DNA of 12,395 nt from Planctomycetota bacterium (GTDB lineage: Bacteria; Planctomycetota; SBBH01; JACQRN01), in assembly GCA_016206515.1 (NCBI GenBank), contig JACQRN010000159.1:1-12395 (forward strand), read 5' to 3'. Positions within the stretch are counted from its first letter, which is position 1. The number at the start of each line of letters is the position of its first letter. The notes beneath the pieces were generated by a model. It ran no database searches. It was not told the DNA's origin and saw only the letters and a list, made by a program, of their open reading frames with translations. Positions 5,659-12,395 of the stretch are shown here, one piece after another. Position numbers and translations under genes: made by a program.

Positions 5659-8130
5659 ATGGGAAACGATCGGGTGCGATCTTCGGGGATCCTTCCCCCG
5701 CTCTTGCTTGTCCTCGCTGCCGTTGGGTTGGCCCAGGATCCGCCGACCGGGGAAGGGGCGCTGCCGGTGCCCCCCGTCTACCGCGAGACCCTCCCGAACG
5801 GCGTGCGGGTCTACCTGGCGCCGAACCCGGGGGTGCCGACGCTGGCGGTGAAGGTCGCCCTGCGCACCTCCTACCGCGACGAGCCGCCGGGGAAGGAGGG
5901 GGTGCGGCTGATCGCCTCGCACTTCGCCTTGAGCCAGGACCGCTGGATGGAGCGCGTCGAGCGCTGGGGCGGGTGGTGGGATCCGACGAACTACTACCCG
6001 GAGGTTTCGGCGAAGGATTACGTCGTCCACGCGAGGTTCCTGGAGGGGGCGATCGAGGTCGCGCGCGAGATGCTCGAGGCGATGACGCATGGGACCGACG
6101 CCGCCGTGGCGGAGGCGCTCGCGCGGGATCTCGAGGAGGCGGGTCGGAGCACCTCCTCCGAGCCGAGCCAGCCGAACGCCCTGCACCAGGCGTGCTTCGA
6201 GGAGCCGTTCGCCCAGGCCGATCCGCGCTCGCGCCTGCCGAATCCCGGGGTGATCGGCGCGGACGATCTTCTCGCCTATTGGCGGGGGAACTTCATGCCG
6301 TCGCGCGTCACCGTGACGCTGGTGGGGGCGTTCGACCCGCGCGAGGCGCTGCGCCTCGCGCGCGAGAGGCTCGGAACGGTCGAGGACCGGCCCGAGCCTC
6401 GCGAGCCGAACCTCTTCGCGCGGTACCGCGCCGACCGGGAGGAGCGCCGAGGCTCTCCGACGGCGATGCTGCGCGTTGCGTACCCCATCCCGCCTCCCAT
6501 GCATAACGTCGACGCGAATCTCCTGGCCGCGCTCCTGCGCGACCGCCTGCGCGTCTCGCGCCCCCGCCCGGAGGCGGAGACTGCGATCGTCGACGCGGAC
6601 AACCGCCCCGGGATGCGCCTGTTCCGGATCGGCCTGTTCGGCGACCCGGAGGAATCGCTCGCATGGCTCGACGGGGAGCTCGCCTCGTTCCGGGAGGCGG
6701 TCCCGTCGCTCGACGTCGCTCCCGCCCGCGACCGGTACGTTGCTTCCCTGGCCGGGAGACGGCTGATCCACCCGTACTGGGCGTCCTGGACGATCGCGTT
6801 CCCGAGCGACTCGCTCGGGTGGAACGGTGTGAATCCGTGGCGCGAATTCGACCGCCTGCGCGCCCTGGGCGCGCGGGAGATCGCGGAGGTCGCCGGAGAG
6901 GTCCTGGTCGACGGGCACCGCACGGTCGTCCTCGCCTCGCCCCAGTTCGCGGAGGGGTGCGCCGTCGTCCGGGAGGGGGCCCTCCTCCCGTTCCCGGACG
7001 AGCCGCCCACGCCGCCGGACACGGTCCCGATCGAGGGGCCGCCGGCCGCCCCGGTCTCGTTCCGGTCCGCGCTTGTCCGGCGTCTGGCGGGGGGGCAGGT
7101 GTTGTTCCTTCAGGATCCCCACGTTCGCGTCGTCGACATCACCGGGCACTACCCGCTGGGGCTCCAGGAGGAGGGGGCGCGCGCGTACGCCTCTGGGCTC
7201 CGCTCCTCCCTCCCGGAGGGGCTCCAGGAGGGGAAGAACGTTGTGTTCGACCGGGACCTCATCTCGTTCCGCCTCCGGTTCCCCCTCGCAGACGATGTCG
7301 GCGCGGCACTGGCCCGGCTCCATGCGTGGCTCGCGGCGGCGTCCCCCGGGACCGCGTCCCCCGGGACCGTGTCCCCCGGGACCGTGTCCCCCGGGACCGT
7401 GTCCCCCGGGACCGTGTCCCCCGCGTCCGCGTGGCCGGGGCTCCTGCCGGGGATGTCGTTCCGGCACGAGGGGGAGCGCCCACGCTGGACCCTGTGCGTC
7501 CGTTCGCCGTGCGCCCTCCCGGCGCTCGATGCGTGGGACCTGCCCCCCCCCGGCGGTGCGTCCCCCGAAGGAGGGGGCGATCCAGCGGGCCAGGCGTTCC
7601 TGATCCCCCTCGGTGCGCTGGAGGACCCGTCCCGCTACGCCGCGGCGCTCCTTCTGGATGCGTGGCTCTCTGCGGGGACGCGGACGCAGCCGCGGTACGG
7701 CCCGTTCACGCTCGTCCTTCCGGAGATCCCCCACCCCGCGAAGTCGGAACGGTTCCGGATCGGTCGCGAGCAGTTCCTCGCTCTCGACCTGGGGGACGCC
7801 CCGCGCGACGAGGCGCTCGCGTGGCTCCGCTCCGGCGCCGGGATCGACGTCCTCGCTGGCGAGGATCCCGACCTCTTCGCCCGCGCCCGCGGCCACGCCC
7901 TGGGGTGGTTCCAGGGCGTATTCGACGGCGCGGGGGCGTTCACCCTCCCCCTCGCCGACCTCAAGGGCGCCCTCGAGGCCGGCTCCGATGGCACTCACTT
8001 CGACCGCGTCCACGACGCGCTCCTGGGGATGACGCCGGAGGAGTTCCTCGACCTCGCGCGGGGGTGGCTCTCCTCCGCTCGCGTGGAGGCGGCGGTTCCC
8101 TCCCCATCCAATGGTGGGGAGGGACGGTAG
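5659..8130 (+). CDS. Exported peptidase M16-like protein without the zinc motif
   Basis: This 823-residue protein begins with a signal-peptide-like segment (hydrophobic residues 11-24, possible cut after GLA-Q), so it probably acts in the periplasm or envelope. YRETLPNGVRVYLAPNPGVPTLAVKVAL at 45-75 is the M16 insulinase-family opening, but where HxxEH should stand the sequence reads H88-F-A-L-S, followed by ALSQDRWMERVERWGGWWD. Without the glutamate and second histidine it should not bind catalytic zinc. Such M16 homologues often pair with an active M16 partner, but none is visible here. A second M16-like half begins near residue 470 and continues past a low-complexity SPGTV repeat at 562-591. 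AGGGGAAGGGG (5642-5652) lies 6 bases before the ATG, a good ribosome site. It follows the synthase-like gene by 15 bases and may be co-transcribed, though the functional link is unclear. The family call rests on the N-terminal pattern and length. Confidence 0.72.
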   Translation: MGNDRVRSSGILPPLLLVLAAVGLAQDPPTGEGALPVPPVYRETLPNGVRVYLAPNPGVPTLAVKVALRTSYRDEPPGKEGVRLIASHFALSQDRWMERVERWGGWWDPTNYYPEVSAKDYVVHARFLEGAIEVAREMLEAMTHGTDAAVAEALARDLEEAGRSTSSEPSQPNALHQACFEEPFAQADPRSRLPNPGVIGADDLLAYWRGNFMPSRVTVTLVGAFDPREALRLARERLGTVEDRPEPREPNLFARYRADREERRGSPTAMLRVAYPIPPPMHNVDANLLAALLRDRLRVSRPRPEAETAIVDADNRPGMRLFRIGLFGDPEESLAWLDGELASFREAVPSLDVAPARDRYVASLAGRRLIHPYWASWTIAFPSDSLGWNGVNPWREFDRLRALGAREIAEVAGEVLVDGHRTVVLASPQFAEGCAVVREGALLPFPDEPPTPPDTVPIEGPPAAPVSFRSALVRRLAGGQVLFLQDPHVRVVDITGHYPLGLQEEGARAYASGLRSSLPEGLQEGKNVVFDRDLISFRLRFPLADDVGAALARLHAWLAAASPGTASPGTVSPGTVSPGTVSPGTVSPASAWPGLLPGMSFRHEGERPRWTLCVRSPCALPALDAWDLPPPGGASPEGGGDPAGQAFLIPLGALEDPSRYAAALLLDAWLSAGTRTQPRYGPFTLVLPEIPHPAKSERFRIGREQFLALDLGDAPRDEALAWLRSGAGIDVLAGEDPDLFARARGHALGWFQGVFDGAGAFTLPLADLKGALEAGSDGTHFDRVHDALLGMTPEEFLDLARGWLSSARVEAAVPSPSNGGEGR
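7342..7431 (+). repeat. 15-bp minisatellite, six units, in frame inside the M16-like gene
   Basis: Five units of TCCCCCGGGACCG(C/T)G start at 7342, 7357, 7372, 7387 and 7402, and a degenerate sixth starts at 7417. They encode SPGTA, four SPGTV and SPASA. Since 15 is a multiple of three, copy-number change keeps the frame and only alters the length of a flexible linker. Near identity between units suggests recent expansion by slippage. Confidence 0.9.
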
Positions 8131-8131
8131 C

Positions 8132-9289
8132 CTACGCCGGGAGTTCCCCGAGGAACCCCTCGAGGGGAATCACGTCCACGTCCCCCATCTTCTGCCGACG
8201 CTCGCCCAGGAAGACGACGATCCTGCGCGTGAGACGCTTGACCCGGGGGGCGAGGGAGGAAAAGCCGGCGAGCGAGGCGGCGGAGACCTGCCGGGAGGCT
8301 TTCACCTCCACGGCCCAGGTCTCCCTCCCGATCTCCAGGACGAAATCCACCTCCGCCCCGTGCTTCGTGCGGTAATGGAACAGGGACATCCCGGGCCACA
8401 AGGTTTCCGTGCGCCCGTGGATCTCCTGGGCGATCCAGTGCTCCAGCAGAAGCCCCTTCTCGTCCTCCAGGAAGCGGTCCAGGGGGCGCCGCAGGAGCGC
8501 GTTCCGGACGCCGATGTCGAACAGATACCGCTTGGGGTGCGCAACGAGGCTGGCGCGGTCCGATCCGCTCCAGGCGGGGACCCGGAACAGGAGCAGGGTG
8601 TCCTCCAGGACCTCCAGGTAGCGCCGGGCCGTCTCGTACCCGATCCCGGCTTCCCGGCAGAGCGCGCTCAAGTTCAGGATCGTCCCCGAAGCGGCGGCGG
8701 CCAGGTCCAGGAGGCGCGCATACCCCCCGAGATCCCGGACGAGCGCCTCCGCCTGGATCTCCTCGCGGAGGTAGGCGTCGACGTAGCTCCGCAGGTCCTG
8801 CGAGCGCACGGAGGCGTCCTTCTCCGAATAGATCCCGGGGAGCGTCCCGTGGGTCAGGACGCGCACCAGGGAGAAATCCGCCTCCAGTTCGCGCTGGAGG
8901 AGCGGGTGGAGGCGGTGGATGTGGATCCGTCCCGGGAGGAGGTTGGCGTGTCCCCGCTTCAGTTTCCGGGCGCTGGAGCCGGACAGGAGGAACCGGAACC
9001 GCCCCTTGTGCCGGTCGGAGAAAACCTGAACCACGTCGAGCAGCGCGGGGACCTTCTGCACCTCGTCGATCAGGACGGTCCGGACGGTCGGGCCGGCCGC
9101 CGCGAGCTCGCGCTCCAACCTCGCCGGGTCGGTCACGTAGTCGCGGAAGACCGATGGGCTCGCCAGGTCCACCGACAGGTCGGGCTTCAGGGATTCCAGC
9201 AAGGTCGATTTGCCGACCTGCCGCGGCCCCAGCAGGAGCATGCTTTTCGGGTCGCGCTGGAGATGGGGGAGCAGGAGCCGCTTATACAT
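8132..9289 (-). CDS. AAA-type ATPase with DUF4143 C-terminal domain
   Basis: A 385-residue protein. Walker A is GPRQVGKST (residues 21-29) and Walker B is TVLIDEVQK (D75, E76), followed by the FLLSGSSARKLKRG sensor-like segment; this is the AAA_14 domain. The C-terminal half is the DUF4143 region, with an internal helix-turn-helix-like stretch (NLSALCREAGIGYETARRYLEVLEDT). It ends in HGAEVDFVLEIGRETWAVEVKAS, where D315 and E328-x-K330 match a PD-(D/E)XK nuclease-like core. These COG1373-type proteins are widespread in bacteria and archaea, patchily distributed and often treated as mobile accessory genes; their cellular role is not settled. The start ATG 9289 is the first codon before the conserved MYKRLLLPHL segment. 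It has no Shine-Dalgarno sequence, and a TAAAAT box ends 7 bases upstream, suggesting a leaderless mRNA. It converges with the M16-like gene, with one base between their stop codons. Confidence 0.9.
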   Translation of the reverse strand: MYKRLLLPHLQRDPKSMLLLGPRQVGKSTLLESLKPDLSVDLASPSVFRDYVTDPARLERELAAAGPTVRTVLIDEVQKVPALLDVVQVFSDRHKGRFRFLLSGSSARKLKRGHANLLPGRIHIHRLHPLLQRELEADFSLVRVLTHGTLPGIYSEKDASVRSQDLRSYVDAYLREEIQAEALVRDLGGYARLLDLAAAASGTILNLSALCREAGIGYETARRYLEVLEDTLLLFRVPAWSGSDRASLVAHPKRYLFDIGVRNALLRRPLDRFLEDEKGLLLEHWIAQEIHGRTETLWPGMSLFHYRTKHGAEVDFVLEIGRETWAVEVKASRQVSAASLAGFSSLAPRVKRLTRRIVVFLGERRQKMGDVDVIPLEGFLGELPA

Positions 9290-9296
9290 CTAGTGT

Positions 9297-9324
9297 ATTT
9301 TACCGGTAAATTTACCTACTGCAA
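9297..9324 (-). promoter_or_regulatory. Probable promoter of the DUF4143 ATPase
   Basis: On the minus strand TAAAAT (9302-9297, 5 of 6 matches to TATAAT) lies 16 bases from TTGCAG (9324-9319, 3 of 6 matches to TTGACA). The region is unusually AT-rich for this window. The -10 box ends 7 bases before the ATG at 9289, placing the transcription start at the start codon. Confidence 0.5.
9299..9316. promoter_or_regulatory. Two overlapping perfect 12-bp palindromes in the DUF4143 promoter
   Basis: TTTACCGGTAAA (9299-9310) and GGTAAATTTACC (9305-9316) are each perfect palindromes sharing six bases. They sit between the candidate -35 and -10 boxes, so a bound repressor would block transcription. The regulator is not known; the ATPase itself contains a helix-turn-helix-like stretch and could act on its own promoter, but that is inference. 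Confidence 0.5.
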
Positions 9325-9356
9325 GCAAGTGGAGCCTCCGCTGCGAAGCCAGGCCG

Positions 9357-11747
9357 TCACCACCCCCGCCGCCCGGCGGCGAGCCCTGCGAGGATCACCC
9401 CCCACCCGATGCCGAAGGCGAGCATCGCGTGTTTCCGCCACGAGGGCTTGTAGCGCATGCCGATCCGGTGCGTCCCAGGCCCCACGGGTATCGCCCGCAT
9501 GAGCGCGTTCGCATCGAGGAGTGGGTAGGGAACGGAGGGGTTGCCGACCTCGAAGGCGTGCCATCCGGAGTACGGCGTATCGGCGATCACGAGAAACCCG
9601 TCCTCACGCGCCGACACCTCGATCTCGAGGGTGTCGGGGCGGCCCGTCGGGCGGTTCACGATGCGGGGCTCCCCGGGCGTGTCCGCCGCCGACCGGCCGA
9701 CGCTCCCCGGGGCGGGGGGCTCCGTCAGGAGGAGGATACGCGAGGGGAAGGGCTCATCGCGTAGGGTCGGGATCACCTCCTCCGGGTCGATCACCCGCGC
9801 GGCCGAGCGGGGAAGCCACCGCGCGCGCGGAAGCGCCTCCCGGTCCTCGTAGAGGACCCACCCCCGCCCGCGCGAGACGACGGGGAGCCCCACGTCGATC
9901 GGGCGCGGGGCGAGCCAGAACCGCCCGCCGAGGAGTTGGACGAGACGGCGTCCCGGAAAGCGCAGGAACTCCGGGTCCGCAAACCTCAGGCGGACCGAAT
10001 CGTTCACCGCGCCGAGCCGCTCGTGGAAGGCGAACGGACGCTCCAGGAGGAGGGGCGAGTACCCGCCGAGGGCGCTCAGGCCGTGCAGCATCGACTGGTT
10101 CGGCGAGAGCGGGTGGGACTCCGCCCCGTCCATCCCCAGGAGGACGGGGAAGAGGCGCCCCTCCCCGAGGGCGCGGATCGTCCCCTCGAACCCGTGTTGC
10201 CGTGTCAGGGTCTCGTACGGTCCCCAGTTTCCGGCGAATCCCGTGAAGTGGAAGTTCCGGACCCATAGGTCCGCGCCCAGGAGCGCCAGGAGCGCGAGGG
10301 TCCAGGCGCCGCGCGCGGGGCCTCCCTTCCCGTCCGGCCCGTCCCCCGTTCCCGCCGCACGCCGGAACCAGAGGGCTGCCGCCAGGAGCACGCCGAACCC
10401 GAGGAGGATCGACGGGTGCGCGGGCGAGGCGGTCCGCGCAGCCTCGTCGAGCATCGACCCGATCTTCTCCTGATAGTACGCCAGGGGGTGCGGGTGGTTC
10501 GGCTTCCCTGCAATGTGCCGCTCGACATAGGAGAACCCCCACGCCTCGACCTCGGGGCGGAACGTGCGCAGGACCAGGTTCGACGCGGCCACGGTTCCCG
10601 CGTACAGGGCCAGCAGGACCGCGCAGGCGCGCAGGGCCGCGCGCGGGGCGTCCGCCAGCCGCGCGAAGGCGTGCGCCAGGGGCGGGATCGCGAAGAACGC
10701 CGCGAAGAAGAGGAACTTCGCCGGGACCCGCATCTCGTGCAGGCCAGTGAGCCGCACGAGGGTGGGCCAGACGGGCGTGAACGACCCCAGCGCCAGGACA
10801 AGTGACACCCCCGCGAGGATCCAGCACGCGAGGCCGGCCGACGCGATCCCCGCCGGGATCCGGGGACGGCGCCACGACAGGGGGAGCGCGACCCACGGGA
10901 GGAGCCCGAGATAGATCCGTGCCTGGAGGAACACCTGCCAGTCCGGGAACAGGAACGTCGCCAGACAGGCGGGGAACGCAGATCCCGCGTTGGCGAAGTC
11001 GGGTCCGACCCCCGCGCGGGTCGAGTGCGCGGCGAGCTCCCGGGACGCCATCACCTGCGGGAGCGCGCAGAGCGCAGCGGCCGCAAAGCCGGCGGGGAGC
11101 AGGAGCGCGAGGCGCCCGCGCCGCGCGATGGGGTCCGGCCCGATCCGGAGCGCCGCGTACAGGAACGTCATCCCGGAGGCGTAGAGCGCCAGCTGCGCGA
11201 ACCCGCCGAGCCACGACAGCGCGAGGAACAGCCCCAGCCACGCCGCGCCGCGCGGGTCCGCGCGCTCGCGCACTCTTTCGACCCCCCAGAGCATCCAGGG
11301 GAACCAGGCGAGGGAGCCCCACGAGACCGAATAGAAGAACCCCGCGTACGGCGTCCCGAGGGCGAACATCAGGACCCCCGCCGCGCGCCCGGCCGGCGCG
11401 ATTCCGAGCCGCGCGAGGTACCGCTCCATCCCGATCAGCGCGATCAGGATATGGAGGAGTACGTTCACCTGGTACGCGACCGGGAACGGAATCTTCGCGA
11501 ATACCGCCCAGCGCAGCGGCGAGAGCCCCCCGATCTGCCCCTCGGCAATCAGCGGGAACCCGCCGAGCATCCCGTCGGTCCACCACGGGAGCCGCCCCTG
11601 GGCGAGCGCGCGCGAAAGCTCCGCCGCCCATGGGACGTGCTGCTCGCGGTAGTCCCCCCCGACGGGGGAGAGCCGGAACGTCCAGAGCGGCGCGAAGACG
11701 GCGGCGAGGATCGCGGCGGCCAGGACGAGCGTGCAGCGATCCCGCAT
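9357..11747 (-). CDS. YfhO-family polytopic membrane protein (GT-C-like)
   Basis: A 796-residue protein. Residues 7-24 form the first membrane helix, followed by a periplasmic loop with GGDYREQHVPW (D32 is a candidate acidic GT-C residue) and LPWWTDGMLGGFPLIAEGQ, the family's LPLWNP..FGGxP-like signature. Around ten further hydrophobic segments follow. The C-terminal soluble region has the YfhO ending DGFLVIADTPYSGWHAFEVG...LLDANALMRAIPVGPGTHRIGMRYKPSW, and a last helix near the end. YfhO proteins are linked to glycosylation of lipoteichoic acid or other envelope polymers in the few studied cases; most are uncharacterised. I chose the start at 11747 because the open frame's preceding 27 residues (up to 11828) lack a membrane character and contain a repeat-derived stretch; no clear Shine-Dalgarno sequence supports either choice. 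It diverges from an EPS-type regulator, fitting an envelope-polysaccharide role. The DUF4143 gene lies 67 bases downstream on the same strand. Confidence 0.85.
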   Translation of the reverse strand: MRDRCTLVLAAAILAAVFAPLWTFRLSPVGGDYREQHVPWAAELSRALAQGRLPWWTDGMLGGFPLIAEGQIGGLSPLRWAVFAKIPFPVAYQVNVLLHILIALIGMERYLARLGIAPAGRAAGVLMFALGTPYAGFFYSVSWGSLAWFPWMLWGVERVRERADPRGAAWLGLFLALSWLGGFAQLALYASGMTFLYAALRIGPDPIARRGRLALLLPAGFAAAALCALPQVMASRELAAHSTRAGVGPDFANAGSAFPACLATFLFPDWQVFLQARIYLGLLPWVALPLSWRRPRIPAGIASAGLACWILAGVSLVLALGSFTPVWPTLVRLTGLHEMRVPAKFLFFAAFFAIPPLAHAFARLADAPRAALRACAVLLALYAGTVAASNLVLRTFRPEVEAWGFSYVERHIAGKPNHPHPLAYYQEKIGSMLDEAARTASPAHPSILLGFGVLLAAALWFRRAAGTGDGPDGKGGPARGAWTLALLALLGADLWVRNFHFTGFAGNWGPYETLTRQHGFEGTIRALGEGRLFPVLLGMDGAESHPLSPNQSMLHGLSALGGYSPLLLERPFAFHERLGAVNDSVRLRFADPEFLRFPGRRLVQLLGGRFWLAPRPIDVGLPVVSRGRGWVLYEDREALPRARWLPRSAARVIDPEEVIPTLRDEPFPSRILLLTEPPAPGSVGRSAADTPGEPRIVNRPTGRPDTLEIEVSAREDGFLVIADTPYSGWHAFEVGNPSVPYPLLDANALMRAIPVGPGTHRIGMRYKPSWRKHAMLAFGIGWGVILAGLAAGRRGW

Positions 11748-11774
11748 GGGCGGGGAGGAGCCTACATCTTTCGG

Positions 11775-11795
11775 GAAGCGAGAGGCGAGAAGCGA
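11775..11795. repeat. Three heptamer repeats (GAAGCGA, GAGGCGA, GAAGCGA)
   Basis: Three contiguous units of the pattern GARGCGA lie in the 115-base divergent region between the YfhO-family gene and the winged-helix regulator. The 7-base period matches the other intergenic repeats in this window although the sequence differs. It falls just upstream of the chosen YfhO start, where promoter or leader sequence would be expected. Confidence 0.6.
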
Positions 11796-11821
11796 GGCGC
11801 AGGGACGCGCGAGCCCTCTTG

Positions 11822-11849
11822 TTGACATCCCCGCCGACCGGGCTACGCT
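11822..11849 (+). promoter_or_regulatory. Promoter of the winged-helix regulator
   Basis: A perfect TTGACA (11822-11827) lies 16 bases from TACGCT (11844-11849, 3 of 6 matches to TATAAT). Transcription would start near 11856, within the palindrome at 11855-11873 and fewer than ten bases before the start codon, leaving no room for a Shine-Dalgarno sequence. The perfect -35 box is uncommon in this GC-rich context. Confidence 0.5.
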
Positions 11850-11854
11850 GCATC

Positions 11855-11873
11855 TTGTTCATATGGTGAACAA
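11855..11873. promoter_or_regulatory. 19-bp palindrome over the regulator's start codon (putative autoregulatory operator)
   Basis: TTGTTCATATGGTGAACAA pairs at seven of eight arm positions around an ATG centre. It matches the palindrome at 732-750 at 15 of 19 positions; only the three-base spacer and the first base of the right arm differ. The alignment also superposes the two start codons (GTG 11866 here, ATG 743 there), each followed by AACAAC. It overlaps the predicted transcription start, as expected for autorepression by the encoded winged-helix protein. Confidence 0.6.
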
Positions 11874-12395
11874 CGGAGCGATCCCGGTCGCCCCCTCCCT
11901 CCAGCCCGACGCGCGCGAGCAGGCGGTGCTCGAGGGGATCGCGCTCGGCGAGGTCCGCACGCAGAGGGACCTCGCGCGGCGCGCGGGGGTGGCTCTGGGG
12001 CTGGCGAATGCGCTCGTCAAACGGCTCGCCTCGCGGGGGTTCATCCGCGTCCGGCGGCTCTCGACGCGGCGGCTCGCCTATGCCCTGACCCCGAAGGGGG
12101 CGCGCGAGCAGGCCCGATTCGCCCTGGAGTACATGGCGTGGCGCGTCGGGACGTACCGCGAGGCGCGGCACCACCTGAAAATCCACCTGCGGCGCCTGCG
12201 CGCGAGCGGGGTGCGCCGCGTGGCGATCTGCGGCACCGACGACATGGCGGAGATCGTCTACATGACCCTGCGCGAGATCGACCTCCCGCTTGCGGGGGTG
12301 GTTTCGGAGGGCGGGGGGGGGCGCTGGCACGGCATGGCGGTGCATCCGCTGTCCGGCCTGGCCAAGATGAAACCGGACGCGGTCCTCCTGTCGCA
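11863..12395 (+). CDS. EPS-type MarR-like winged-helix regulator with C-terminal nucleotide-binding-like domain (3' end outside window)
   Basis: At least 177 residues are present and the frame runs off the window. The N-terminal winged helix spans about residues 18-85 (VLEGIALGEVRTQRDLARRAGVA, LGLANALVKRLASRGFIRVRR, then the wing and YALTPKGAREQARF). This matches the family known as EPS-associated MarR-type regulators, which sit beside exopolysaccharide loci. From about residue 120 a Rossmann-like unit begins (RRVAICGTDDMAEIVYMTLREIDLPLAGVVSE), resembling the first domain of PglD-like sugar-modifying enzymes and CoA-binding proteins; it may sense a nucleotide-sugar or CoA ligand. ATG 11863 and GTG 11866 are both possible starts. 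GTG aligns with the HMG-CoA reductase start relative to the shared palindrome, whereas ATG is the stronger codon. A nine-G tract lies at 12313-12321 within the gene. It diverges from the YfhO-family gene. Confidence 0.8.
   Translation, partial: MVNNGAIPVAPSLQPDAREQAVLEGIALGEVRTQRDLARRAGVALGLANALVKRLASRGFIRVRRLSTRRLAYALTPKGAREQARFALEYMAWRVGTYREARHHLKIHLRRLRASGVRRVAICGTDDMAEIVYMTLREIDLPLAGVVSEGGGGRWHGMAVHPLSGLAKMKPDAVLLS

Noticed and set aside
7342..7431. CRISPR-like array
   Set aside because: The 15-bp units are contiguous without spacers and stay in frame inside a coding gene, so it is a minisatellite.
9754..12345. Minus-strand open frame of 863 codons covering the YfhO region and the regulator
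   Set aside because: It is an out-of-frame shadow of the YfhO-family gene without membrane helices, and it overlaps the winged-helix gene antisense.

Overview
The window is very GC-rich (estimated around 70% by eye), with tightly packed genes, several no-Shine-Dalgarno or near-leaderless starts, an EPS-type MarR regulator, a YfhO-family membrane protein and heptamer repeats in the intergenic gaps. This suits an uncultured high-GC Gram-negative-type bacterium, but nothing here fixes the phylum. No rRNA, tRNA, CRISPR or insertion sequence was seen. No gap between genes exceeds about 135 bases.

Left part (1-5643, + strand). The window opens inside the C-terminal part of a polytopic membrane protein, probably a GT-C-type glycosyltransferase. 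A 44-bp gap leads to a short metabolic operon: class II HMG-CoA reductase (743-2023); an ATP-grasp CoA-ligase beta subunit with an unusual C-terminal eight-cysteine ferredoxin-like domain (2031-3566); its SucD-like alpha partner carrying the active-site histidine (3616-4506); and a single-domain DRE-TIM enzyme of the isopropylmalate/homocitrate synthase type (4642-5643). Together they suggest interconversion of mevalonate, HMG-CoA or a related branched hydroxyacid with CoA thioesters. The CoA ligase would conserve or spend ATP, and the Fe-S domain would provide a redox link. This pathway is inferred, not established.

Middle (5659-9289). An exported M16-like protein lacking the HxxEH zinc motif follows 15 bases behind the operon. 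It contains an in-frame 15-bp minisatellite. It ends 1 base from a convergent AAA/DUF4143 ATPase with a PD-(D/E)XK-like C-terminus, whose promoter region holds two overlapping perfect palindromes.

Right part (9357-12395). A YfhO-family membrane protein (- strand) diverges from a winged-helix EPS-type regulator (+ strand, cut by the window end).

The most striking signal is a 19-bp palindrome, TTGTTCAT-N3-RTGAACAA, that occurs twice about 11 kb apart. Each time it sits exactly over a start codon: once at the HMG-CoA reductase gene and once at the winged-helix regulator. The simplest reading is that the regulator controls itself and the HMG-CoA/CoA-ligase operon, tying that operon to surface-polysaccharide control. 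A second theme is heptamer tandem repeats of three different sequences placed in three intergenic regions, one of them folded as a 34-bp inverted repeat.
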